Assembly (NCBI GenBank): GCA_030704615.1
Contig: CM060731.1
Location: forward strand, 59,624,756 to 59,688,755
Length of the DNA stretch: 64,000 nt
Direction: 5' to 3'
DNA from: Takakia lepidozioides
Taxonomy: Eukaryota > Streptophyta > Takakiopsida > Takakiales > Takakiaceae
Made by a program: the position numbers and the translations under genes. Positions 23,405 through 33,934 of the stretch are shown here, piece after piece; position 1 is the stretch's first letter, and every line of letters starts with the position of its first letter. Under the pieces are notes generated by a model. The model was not told the origin of the DNA and ran no database searches. It saw nothing but the letters and a program-made list of their open reading frames with translations.

Positions 23405-24022
23405 GAGACCTAACAAGTGATTGATATCTTTACGGAGCTGGTAGTACCTCGCCCACAATTCTCTGTTGGTTTCCAAATTGCAGCACTCTTTATAGAGGGC
23501 TCGTCTCTCAGCTATCTTGAGTTTAATCTCATTGGTCCACCAATTAACAGCTCTAGCACAGACAATTAGTTTCATCCCAATGATCTTGTCAACCACGGAG
23601 GAAACGAAACTCTCCCAAGAGTCCCCTGCTCTTTCGACTTCATTTCTTGCGTTATCAGAGCGAGACTGAAGTTCTTGGAGCGATTGCATCGAGAGGGAGA
23701 GCCTCTTGCAAGGCCTGGACATACTCAACCTTGACCTCCTCATTATGAAGTTTTTCTATGCGCCACTTCCGAATCGAATGTTTCACATATCTCTTGGTGT
23801 TGGGAAAACACCTTTTGATCTCATTCCAAACCAGGAACTGGTCAGAGGTAGCAATATCAGTTCTGTCGATCAACACATTCGCACACTGGGGGAACAAATT
23901 TTTGTCCATTATGATATAATCCACAATGGAGCGTTCCCCAGTTTGGGATTTCTCACGAGTCCACTGCACTTGGTCACCTCTTGTCCTGATATTCAAGGTG
24001 AAAAGCTGAAGATCTTCTAGAC
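23405..24022 (-). mobile_element. LINE endonuclease-region fragment
   Basis: Minus-strand reading gives the C-terminal part of a LINE apurinic-like endonuclease, with QTGERSIVDYIIMDKNL and ATSDQFLVWNEI. The linker toward the reverse transcriptase follows (WKNE-like NWWTNEIKLKIAERR, LWARYYQLRKDINHLL). A frame change is needed near 23690. The fragment lies in the intron between exons 1 and 2 of the TnpA-like gene, in antisense orientation. It is a short dead piece. Confidence 0.6.
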
Positions 24023-24059
24023 AGTTAATTAACTGTCTGCCATTAGAATGAGGGGCTCA

Positions 24060-24425
24060 CTCCATTAGTAGGACTTACCGTGTTATAAACATTAGTTCAG
24101 GCTTTCCAGATTCCTTTTAGAAAGCCCTTCACACGTTCATCAGTTTTGTTGTATGTGGGCTACCAAGCAATGAGACCCCAACAGGGCCCACCGCTTTAGA
24201 CTCAGCCTTGAGATATTGATAGTTGGTGAACAGAGGTGCAGGGACTATGTTCTTGATGGTCCTGAAGAGGGTCGCTCTCTGATGAGAATACCCCAGACTT
24301 GTATCACAAAATGGACATTGTCTTCAGGCCACCCACACCAGTGAGCATCGACAATCTCCCTTTCCTCTCTGCATCTGTTTATTGTTCAAAGGTAGACTCC
24401 CCATCCGGAGGTTAAATTTTCAGTC
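24060..24425 (-). mobile_element. LINE 3' end (zf-RVT plus 3' tail)
   Basis: The reverse complement closely matches 36090-36380: CAGATGCAGAGAGGAA..GGG, then GGGT..CCTGAAGACAAT.TCCATTTT, TACTCTCAC/TCAGAGAG.G, CTCAAGGCTGAGTC and GTGTGAAGGGCTTTCTA.A.GGA. It is thus a second copy of the same LINE 3' region, here in the TnpA-gene intron on the minus strand. Confidence 0.65.
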
Positions 24426-24788
24426 TAGTGCCAAGGGTAGGTCTGCCCTTCAGATCATCCTCAAAGTCCTCACCCATGTCACAAACTGGAAACGAGTTCA
24501 GGGAAGTTTATGCCTAACATTGTTTTGTTCGGACATTCTTCATGCTTTTGACATGGCCTTAGACACTTCAGCCTCCACGTCAGATTCATCTAGCAGGGTG
24601 AGTTCTTCCTTCCTAATATTCAGGTATTTATCATAGGGTCGCTGGTATGAGGCATGCGATTCAGCTGACTGTACCATAGGTCTGACTGACAGGGTCTTCT
24701 TGCATAGGCCTTTGGGCTTGGCTTACCCACGTGGTTTGCCATCCCTAGTAGTATGGTCGTATTGTTTCACATGTTTCTGTTGAGCAAT
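24426..24788. other. Unassigned intron sequence
   Basis: No further element recognised between the LINE 3' end and the acceptor of the second TnpA-like exon. Confidence 0.35.
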
Positions 24789-27700
24789 GTGTGCAGAGTT
24801 CAGTCAAAAAAAGGAAGGGAATTGCAGGGAAGGATGCGAACGAGCATAAGTCTCTTACTCCAGCAAAGTGTGCACCAACTATTGCGCCAACTGCTGTGAT
24901 GAGTGGCGCGGTTGTTCCCCCTTACGAAAAACCAGCCCCGCCCACTCCACAGACTGACGTTCCAGCTCCCTTGTATCCACCAGTATCGGCTCCTCCCTCG
25001 TATCCGCTTATGTACCCACAGTATCCTGCCATGTCAGGGTATAATCTGCATGGGCACATGCCGTATCCTCACTATCAACCTCCAAACAATGATTCTCAGT
25101 GCCAGAATTACAATTCTTTTGCTCCACCTGCAGGCGCTCCAATGCATGATCCTAGTCAAGGTGGGTATTCCATTTACCACCATTATGGAATGCATCCCCA
25201 TAGTATGTATCCTCCTCGGCCTATGTACAACCAACCTACTTCCTCCCTCTATCCTACCAGCCCTGCAAGACCACACCAGGGGCAGGTCCAGTATGGTGGC
25301 CACCAACCTTCAGGATCCAACTACAGTGGAGTACAACTGCCGGCACCTTCGAGCTTCACTGCACCGCGGCCACCTCTTTATCCAACATCTCCAGGTACAC
25401 CTAATACCCTGAAAGGGAAAGGCATTCTGAAACAGACCGAGGATGCATTTGCTCCGCATCATCCTGTGGGGTGGGAGACAGCAGTCCAGCCCCAACAGAG
25501 TGAAGGTGGTAACATGCATGGTACTGCTGAAACCTTGCAGGATTCCAGCCTTAGTCCTGGGGGGACATCAGGTGTGACTCCTATAGAACGCAAAAATGCT
25601 TTAAGGAGGGAAAGAAGGGCACTTGCAAAAGATCTGAGAGACCAGACTGCTCAGAATGTGGCTGTAGGGAGGAGGAAATTTTCATTTCTTGTGATGAACT
25701 TGGAAACCCTGAAGGTCCTGCTCGGAACCAGTGGATGACAGCTCTGCGAGGGCAGTGTCAACGTTTGTTGGACTGGTCATTGTATGCTCAGGATCAACCA
25801 TTACACTTAATTGAAAAGATCATGGAGATCCTGGCTTCAGATTGGGAATACGGACCTCCTGGTCTTAACATAAAGGCTATTACAAAAACAATTTGCGGGC
25901 AGCTCAAGTACCAATGAAATAAGCTGTTCAAAAATTACTATAGTGTGGGGCTGCCCAAACCCCATCATGTGCCAGACAAGACATGGGCACAACTAGTTGT
26001 TAGTTGGGGTTCCACTGATTTCAAGAAATTTTAGGCAAATGGTGTCAAGGCGCGGGGATGTGTGAAGAATACATCTCGATCAGGTCGCAATGGAATCAGC
26101 GGTGTTGTAGCACGACTGGTATACTTCTCTTACAACATAGGAAGTTCCCACATTGTTTTGCATTGACAAACTTTATGTGTTGGGTTTTTTTGGCTGGAGC
26201 TCAGAGTCTATTCCTATCACCATTGAATTAGTACACATTGCTACTACTTGGGGGCCTTCTCAGAGTTGGGCGCCAGCAAGAAACTAAGCACTCTTATTGA
26301 GGGGGAGTCATTGACGCTATCCTAGATAATTCTTTACTGTTGGCAGTGTGCTATGCTAGTCATTAACACTTGCAAGTTTGTTGCAATCACAGGAGAAGGA
26401 GACTAGATGTACACCAAGTTTGCAGGAGATCGCCGGTAGCGCCAGGAGTGACAAAGGCTACGGCTCGGGGTGTACAGGCAGTGCAGCCACAACGGTATAT
26501 AAACTCAGTACCAATTCTGGTGTGAATTACATATTCGTGATTTCCATGCCATTGCTAGTTGCCGTTTGGTTCTGTTTTCTTACTAGTTCATCAGTCAGTG
26601 TAGTGAATTGTTACTTTGGAGGTGTTCTATGTGATGGGGCAGGGAATTGGTTCACTAGCAGCTCGCCTCGATGCTATGGAAAACAAACAAGTGTGGAAGC
26701 CAGCTCCAAGGCAGCTTTGGAAGCAGTCCAAGGCCAACTGGAGGCAGCAGCTGCATTCAACATTGCGCTCGCAGCTAAACTTGGCATGAATGTGCCAGAT
26801 TCGGAACCTACAGGTCCACCATGCACCACCTTTGCGCCACACACAACAAATGAGACTATTTCTCATGTTATGGGCTCACCACTCAACCTGTTCAAGGCAG
26901 TTTCTTCACCGCCACCAAAGCCAAACACAATAGGCTCATTGTTTGGGCTTTCAGAAATGGAGGGGGATGATGACATGGAGGGTTGGTCTGAAGGTGAACT
27001 CAATCCATCCCCCCATATTGTTGAGGCAACTGCAAAGTGTTCATCCGTTTTGTTGTCCCCTACACCAGTAGCACTTCCGGCATATGTACTACCCTCTCAA
27101 TATGCCTGTGAGGTCTCCATGAATTTGCAGAGTGCCCCACAGAAAGGTGTGTCTTTTGTACATGATAATCATGTACAAGTTGTTGGTAATTGCCCTTCGG
27201 CAACTGAGAGGCAGAAACACATCCTTATACTTGACTTGAATGGATTGTTATGTGAGAGCAGACTACGAACAAGGGAACACCTAGAGCCCACTGTCACCTC
27301 CAGACCTGGTGTCAGGAGTTTCTGGACCGATGCCTTCAGATTTTTGATGTAGGTGTATGGTCTTCCATGTCATTGAGTAATGTCCTTCCAGTTGTGAAAG
27401 CATTGTTTCCTGGGAAGCAACCAAAGATGGTGCTTCACCAAGACTATTGTGACCAACCTGTGGGAATGGTGGACCCTCTCAATCCTTCTAAAACTGTCAT
27501 GTACAAGAACTTATGTAAGTTTTGGAAGGACTACAGCCATTACAATCCAACCAATACTTTGCTTGTGGACGATTCCCCACTCACTTGCTTACCCAACCCT
27601 GCAAATAATTGCATCTTCCCGTATCCATGGAAGTTGAGGGATCAGCCAAACTACAAGAGGCTTATGAAAGAATTACTGCCTTGGTTAGAGGGTTATCTAA

Positions 27701-28739
27701 GGCTGCACACATCCCTGAGTATGTGTCAGGGCACCCATACAGATATGGGCAGCCCAACTACTTGTTCAATACTGCAGCCATGGGTAGTGGATCACAACAA
27801 TCTGCAAAGGCATCCGAACCAGGGCTTCCTGCTGCCAGAGTTCCAACGACTTTGCCTCCCGACGCAACAACAAAGCATAATCAAAGAAAGGTGAGAGCAA
27901 AAGATTCAATGCTTGGGCGCGTGGGTGGATTTGTATTGTTAATGCTACTTCACAATGTGTGTCATTCGTGCTATTCTCACTTTTTGATCATGTGTCATTC
28001 AATATGCAGATGGTGAAACCAGTGAAGCGTTCAATGGGCAGGGAAAGCACAATATGTGCTATCAATCAGACTACAACCACAGTGGATGTAACTGAACCAT
28101 GGGGTGACCAACAAAATCCGCACAGTGTAAGTACTTCCTTTGTCCTCTTTTGTTTCCTTGTCTGATGCTGGATCAATACACCCCCTATGTATCGCTGTAT
28201 AGCTGCAGGATTGACAACCTACAAAGGTAGTTTTGTGACATCGTCCTACCACATCCATGTTGACCATGCAGAACCTGCTATCAACTAGGTATGGCACCGT
28301 TCCACCTTTGATCATGTCAGCATGGAGTATAGAGACAGGCAAATGCAATTCAGAATTGGAAGTACTGCAATAGGTAGGGTTGGGGTGTTTGCTGGAAGAA
28401 CGAGGATGCATTTTGCAGGAGTGCCAAGCTGTCAGTCTCTGTTCTCCAGGGTTCATTTCTGATATAGGAATCTGGTTTTTGTTGCAGTTTCAGATCGGCG
28501 ACAAGGTGTTATTGTTTGATCCTTGTGCACCAAAAAGAAGGGCAGGTGTGGGATATATTGCTGGATTTCCGAAAGCAAATGTGCCAGACAACTATTACCG
28601 TATCCATGTGAAATCGGTCATGATTTCAGAGGTTGTGTTGCCGTACCCGGACTACTCTGTTACCCCTAATCATACCACATTGGGTGACACGCAGGGAAGT
28701 GCCACCTTATGGTCTGAAAAGTTTATTAAACACGCGTGA

Positions 28740-29640
28740 TATTGAAGATGCTACAAGTTTAGTTTAGTTTTCTTTATGGATTGAAGGTTGCTGAGACAGG
28801 TGAACAAAACTGCTCTTCTGACATGAACAGTATTTTTTGAATTGATGCTCTTGCTATTCTCATGTATGATCACAAGATCCCCTTGTTCAAAGGCAACTTC
28901 ATTTTCCCACATCAAGCCAAATTAAACTTGTGTAGACATGAATGTGGTATTTTGCTGGTTGTTTGCTATATTTAATATTAATAACATTACTACTGGTCAA
29001 TGTGGTTCATAATACAATTATTATCCATGTTTTAAATAAGCTTTTGTTTAAATGAAACAAAACAAATCAAAATTCTAAAACAATAATATATTACATATTA
29101 AATCAAGCAGCCAATGGGTTTTGGGGTATCCCATTTATTATAAGAATAATAATAATAATAATATGACTATTCATTTTGGCATTTGTCAACAAATAATAAT
29201 TGTTTACTTTTCATCCAATAGGAACAAAACAGTGGATGTGACAGTATTCACACTAGTGTCATTGCGATCACACCACGACTTGAACCTGGTGTTAAATCTA
29301 TGTGAGAGAGTCCGTAAGAAGAGCCCTTAATATCTATTATTTATTTAATAATTCTGATGGACTCTATTACGTGGCATTCCCTTTGACATACATGTGGCAA
29401 ACATGGTGGCGCCGAGGTGTAATAAGTACCGTAGAAAGACCATTAAGATTACTTAGTCAAAATAGTAGTTGAACTAACCAGTCAAAATATCCGTCAAAAG
29501 AGCCACCTAAGCCTACTGCCACATCAGGTGCAAGTTTGGTGTGAGATGGTTTTTTTCACAGGACCAAGAAAGTTCACATGTGGTGCAAAGGACTAGGTTA
29601 ACCTAACACCAAGGGGGGGGTGTGAACTTGCACTTTTTTC
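28740..29640. other. AT-rich 3' subterminal region of the CACTA element
   Basis: No gene. It contains an (AAT)n microsatellite at about 29145-29163. From 29340 a higher-complexity stretch leads to the right terminal repeat of the element. Confidence 0.5.
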
Positions 29641-29693
29641 ACACCCAAAATGTGTGAGAAGAGCCGTTAAAAAAACCAGTTTCTGTACTAGTG

Positions 29694-30670
29694 AGATATG
29701 TACATTGCTACAACAGATGATCTGGTACGAGCTCTAACCCAGCAATAAGATATCGTGACTTCCTCAGGGGGCGATGTGGGGGCAAGGGACCAGATACAGC
29801 AGAGTTGATGCTGAGGGCTGCAAGAAGGTCCGGGATCCAACGAAGATGGCAAAGGCAGTGAACAGGTGCACAATGGGCTCGCCTCTCCAATCAAGGGAGC
29901 CCCATCTGGAAGGAGAAGAAAGGTTCGGGATTTGCAAACGCAAGCTAAATACACCTCCAGGATCAGATGGGGATTCACATCGCCATGACAGAGACAACTT
30001 CTCTGTACCCAAGATTTCTCCACTACAAAGTATGGCGTCGAGTAGGAAAGAGGCTACTGGTGCATCCTCTTCCATAGAGACCTGTCTTCTACTTGCAACC
30101 CCTGTAATTGCGGGTTTCTAGTAGGACCACAGGGGGGCAGTGCAGGAGTCACCTTGTGCTGACTTTGAATGGCACATCGAGCGAACTACTCCAGGGTCTA
30201 GAGTTGGCTGCGCTGCAGTGAGGGCCATTAGTTATGAAAAGTGTAAGTCTAGGATAGCCGAAGGCTCAGCAGGTACTCCAGCTCCGACGTTCACAGGTTT
30301 GATTCGGCCATATATGTCGAAGGAGTCGAAGACGCACAAATTCTGGTTCTGTCCGGACGATATGGCTCGCTGTGTGAATGGTACCGTCCGCGACTCCTGC
30401 ATTGCTAAGCCTCCCCCACCCACCATTTGGCCACTGCGGGTGGGAACCTCCCTAACAGCACTGGAGATTGACAAGTTGAAGGATGTCGGCTTTCGTCTGC
30501 ACCGATATGTGGCATTGACTCTTGGTGGCCTTGCTGCTATGGTGCCTCCTCCAGACGATACTTCACATCCCACGAGAAGGAATGACAAAACAGTGCATCG
30601 GGTGGCTTCGGGGCCTGATCACGATGCGAAGGTGGAATCGGCCAGACTACTTCAGGCTCGGGTAACATGA
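29694..30670 (+). pseudogene. MULE-type transposase, C-terminal half
   Basis: This is the continuation of the MULE coding sequence at 14897-16374. Starting at the second AGA copy, the frame reads DMYIATTDDLVRALTQQ and then meets a TAA. Several stops and frame changes follow. From about 30140 a long frame gives SRVGCAAVRAISYEKCKSR, then FWFCPDDMARCVNGTVRDSC and PPPTIWPLRVGTSLTALEID, ending with TGA at 30668-30670. This block is the conserved C-terminus of these plant MULE proteins as I remember them. Stops make it non-functional, and it has been cut off from its N-terminal half by the 13.3-kb CACTA insertion. Confidence 0.7.
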
Positions 30671-30704
30671 ACTATGGAAGTACCTTCACCTGGGTATGGA
30701 CGGG

Positions 30705-30797
30705 TTTCCCCAAAAGAGGTTTCTTGATGGAGAAGTTTCCTCCAAATGGGAAGCTTCCTGAGCAATTTCCCAAGTTACCCTCGGTAATTTGGTAAAA
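30705..30797 (-). repeat. Inverted repeat arm, candidate MULE terminal repeat (right)
   Basis: This is the inverted partner of 10650-10738, lying about 40 bases after the MULE stop codon. If it is a true terminal repeat, the MULE spanned about 20 kb as it stands now, including the dUTPase-like and FCP1-like pieces and both CACTA insertions. Confidence 0.5.
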
Positions 30798-31379
30798 AAC
30801 TGCACTAGGTAGATGACTACAGAGCGCTGAAATGCATTGCAGTCTGGGTCTGTTTTGCACGACAGGGCAAACATCTTTACTACATCTTTTTGTGCAGGAT
30901 GTATTCAAAAGAGACCAAATCATTCACCAGACGACATTTGGTCCTGGTGAGGTACGGACACTTTTGTAGCGAGACATTGGCAATATCGAGTAGTGTTGCA
31001 TATGTTGCGATTTTTCGCAATGTCAGAAAGGGCTGCCTTGTTTGTAGAACATGTATACACAGTTCTTAAATCTGGACAAGCAAGCGATGTCTCGTTATGA
31101 AAGAGAGTTTTTTTTTTTCATCGGGTTTGGTTTACGAGCCTCTAAAATTGTGTCCGTCAACGCACACCACTTCTGCCCCCACCCCCAACATTGCCCCGAA
31201 AAAAAAAAAAAAAAAAAAAAAAAGGGTCTTTTCTTTGTTCGCGGCCTGCCAAACATGGACAAGTGTCAGTATGAAAGCTCATTTTATTTTTTCACGGCCT
31301 CTACAGAAGCATTGCGTAAATGAGCTTCATGATGACCATCTGTTTTTTCTTCCACTTCTTCTTGAATAACAGGCACCTG
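30798..31379. other. Spacer with poly-A run
   Basis: No gene recognised. A run of about 26 A residues lies at 31199-31224 and may mark the end of an inserted retroelement on the plus strand. I could not identify its body. Confidence 0.4.
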
Positions 31380-32560
31380 AACAAATTTCACAATGACAGC
31401 TCATTTGTTTTCTACGTCCTCTATACAAACAAACCCTAAATAAGCTATCATGATGACCATATGATTTTTTTTTTTCACCTCTTCTTCACAAACAAACCCT
31501 AATTTATTCATGATGACATCTGATTTTTTTTTCACTTCTTTTTCAACAACAGAAACCTAAACAAGATTGACAATGATACAGCTCAATTGTTTTCACCTCT
31601 TCTTCACAAACAAACCCTAAATAAGCATTCATGATGACTATCTGGTTTTTTTTTCACCTCTTCTTAAAAAACAGAAACTTGAAGAAGTTTGACAATGATA
31701 GAGCTCAAGTTCTTTTTTCACCTCTTCTTCACAAACAATCCCTACTTTTTTCATGATGACCATCTGATTTTTTTTTCACCTCTTTTTCAACAACAGAAAC
31801 CTGAACAAGATTGATAATGATACAGCTCAATTTTTTTCACCTCTTCTTCACAAACAAACCCTAAATAAGCATTCATGATGACCATTTGGTTTTTTTTTCA
31901 CCTCTTCTTCACAAACAAACCCTAAATAAGCATTCATGATGACCATTTGGTTTTTTTTTCACCTCTTCTTCACAAACAAACCCTAAATAAGCATTCATGA
32001 TGACCATTTGGTTTTTTTTTCACCTCTTCTTCACAAACAAACCCTAAATAAGCATTCATGATGACCATCTGATATTTTTTTCACCTCTTCTTCAATAACA
32101 GAAACCTTAACAAGTTTGAGAATGAGAGCTCAATTTTTTCACCTCTTCTTCACAAACAAACCCTAAATAAACATCATAATGACCATCTGATTTCTTTTTT
32201 CACCTCTTCTTCAATAATATAAACATGAACAAGTTTGACAATGATAGAGCTTAACTTTTTTTTTCACCTCTACTTCAATAACAGAATCTTAAACAAGTTT
32301 CACAAGCATACCTCAATGTTTTTTTTTACCTCTTCTTCACATAAAAACCCTAAATAAGCATTCACAAGGACCATGTGTTTTTTTTTCACCTCATCTTCAA
32401 TGACACAAACCTGAACAAGTTCCACAATAAACCGCTCATTTTGTTACACATCTTCTTCACAAACAAAGCCTAAATAAGCTTGAAGATGACCATATGTTTA
32501 ATTTTCACCTCATCTACATTAACAAAAACCATTGCTTGTTTCACAATGAGGGGTCATATT
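31380..32560. repeat. Minisatellite, ~61-bp units
   Basis: Head-to-tail units have the plan CATGATGACCAT.TG, a T-run of 6-9, CACCTCTTCTTCA, then CAAACAAACCCTAAATAAGCATT. Four nearly identical units lie at 31870-32065. The outer units are diverged and alternate with a second version (AACAACAGAAACCTGAACAAG..TGA.AATGATA). Related single units continue to about 32810. All T-runs lie on the plus strand. Confidence 0.8.
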
Positions 32561-32911
32561 TTGGGGCCTGTTCTTGCCCATCCTCATTATTTTTAACCTC
32601 TCCTTCAATATTTCATCCATCCATCATCCATCCACCATGGATGAAATACTGGAAACGTCATATAGCTTGACAATGAGCATCCAAACTTTTCTTGCCTCTT
32701 GTTCATGCAATAATCCCTAAGTAAGATTCATGATGACTCACCCAGCCTTTTTTTTTCACCTCTTCTTCAATAAGAAAACCTCAGTAAGTTTCACAATGAC
32801 CATTTTCTAGACCCCTTTTTTAAGCGCTATAACTGCTTCCACGACAATAGGACCCTCTCTAAACAGAGGACTTGGGGTATGGGGCCTGCTTCTTCCTCCA
32901 CTAAAACCCTG

Positions 32912-32941
32912 GGCTCACGCTTAGAGGGCAAAGCGTGAGCC
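32912..32941. other. Perfect 10-bp hairpin
   Basis: GGCTCACGCT and AGCGTGAGCC are exact reverse complements separated by 10 bases. Further GGCTCA(C/T)G copies follow up to 32975. It may be part of a small foldback element. No transcript context is known. Confidence 0.5.
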
Positions 32942-33934
32942 GAGCTCATGGGCTCACGCGGCTAGGCTCATGCCGTAGCTACGCTCGCCTTGGAACGGAT
33001 GGATTGAAAACACGAATGGGGGTGTAAAGGTTAGCCTGAATGCAGAACCAAGTCGGAATGGTCAGGCATTCGTAGGAGAGGTAAGCAGATCGGGAATGAA
33101 AGGAAGTTCAGCCGACGGCGAGGAAGGGAAGGGATCCAGTGCAATCGTCATAGAACGAGGGCAGCGATGGATCCGTTGAGCTTTCTCTCTCACACACTCT
33201 CTCTCTCTCACCGCGAAATGCGGAGCTACATCACGCATCAAGTTTTCAAAATTGAGTGATATTCAAAGTTGCATAATTATGTGAAAAGATATACGCAATG
33301 TCTTGAGACAGAAACTTAATCATTAAATTGACAATGTATTCAACGTGAGTTGGTAGCCATTGAAAATGAGACGGTTTTGGTGTTGCATTGTTGTTGTCGT
33401 TCAAAACAACAACGATTTGCTGTTGACCCATTTTCTGAGTGTCTAAGTTCTGATTTTCCAGAAGGTTTTATTGATGTGGCAAATTTCGAAAGTGAAAGAA
33501 GGCGTAGTTTTTTTTTTTTCTTTTTTGAAAAGAGCCCCAGATAGGCCAATATATTAAAGGAGGAAAAAATAACCTCCATGACATACCATGGAGGCTGATG
33601 AAGGGGACACTACCCCGTAATAATATTTGGAAATCAACATTGAGGGCATAACATTGACAGTGCAATGAGCTATTTTAAAAACAATAGGTTCAAAGTGTAG
33701 ACTCTCGTCACCTTGTCTGTCATCATAAAGTAGTTGGAGAGGCCTATGAGAAATAAGTTGATCACCCACAGAAAAGATTATCTTTTTACTTACTCCAGGA
33801 TAGCAGTCAATTTTATCTGCGGTACAATTGGTACAATTGGTTCTGGGTTTATCATCATTTTCATGGGCTATAATAGTGTGCAATGAGACCTGCTAGCAGT
33901 ATCATGAGTGCACTCCTATGGTTGCTTGATCTGC
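32942..33934. other. Spacer and 3' flank of the AAGAB gene
   Basis: The stretch holds a short CT-rich microsatellite (about 33183-33211) and, from roughly 33550, sequence that may be the 3' untranslated region of the AAGAB gene on the minus strand. A frame at 33350-33510 (FSECLSSDFPEGFIDVANFE) looks compositionally protein-like but is not recognised. Confidence 0.35.

Larger units (their letters stand above)
23020..28739 (+). pseudogene. TnpA-like CACTA gene with embedded FCP1-like phosphatase domain
   Basis: Plus-strand exons inside the CACTA element. (1) 23020-about 23334: acidic/basic N-terminus with RRSHRVQ, ending at CAG/GT. (2) 24789-about 26130, after GTGCAG: a Pro/Tyr/Met-rich region, then, after a frame change near 25690, DELGNPEGPARNQWMTALRG and a helical block with KTWAQLVVSWGSTDFKKF, typical of TnpA-like proteins. 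(3) 26391-26490, after ATCACAG. (4) 26642-27894: Ala-rich coiled coil (ALEAVQGQLEAAAAFNIALA), then an FCP1/NIF domain with ILILDLNGLLCESR, VGVWSSMSLSNVLPVV and LLVDDSPLTCLPNPANN. (5) 28013-28125. (6) 28488-28739, after TTGCAG: a TnpA-like tail IGDKVLLFD..GSATLWSEKFIK. Frameshifts at about 27320 and 27690 look like single-base losses. DLNGL replaces DxDxT, so catalysis is unlikely. Confidence 0.6.
16375..29693. mobile_element. Large CACTA (En/Spm) element, 13.3 kb, inserted in a MULE
   Basis: Left end CACTACTACAAAAACCGG; right end, read inward on the minus strand, CACTAGTACAGAAACTGG. Both are followed by T-runs and then ACGGCTCTTCT(T/C)ACAC (16430-16455 and, inverted, 29643-29670). The flanking bases are AGA on both sides (16372-16374 and 29694-29696). 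Inside lie TNP2 fragments on the minus strand (19372-22698) and a TnpA-like gene with an FCP1-like domain on the plus strand (about 23020-28739), the usual two-gene CACTA content. A 974-bp tandem duplication, LINE fragments and stretches of unassigned sequence make up the rest. Removing the element and one AGA restores the MULE reading frame. Confidence 0.85.

Noticed and set aside
23054-23743. A 229-residue minus-strand frame
   Set aside because: The part below 23400 is the antisense shadow of the TnpA-like first exon. Only the part above 23405 is supported, as a LINE fragment.
31380-32560. A CRISPR array
   Set aside because: Units are contiguous, diverged and without unique spacers of uniform length, and the context is a plant genome. 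It is a minisatellite.
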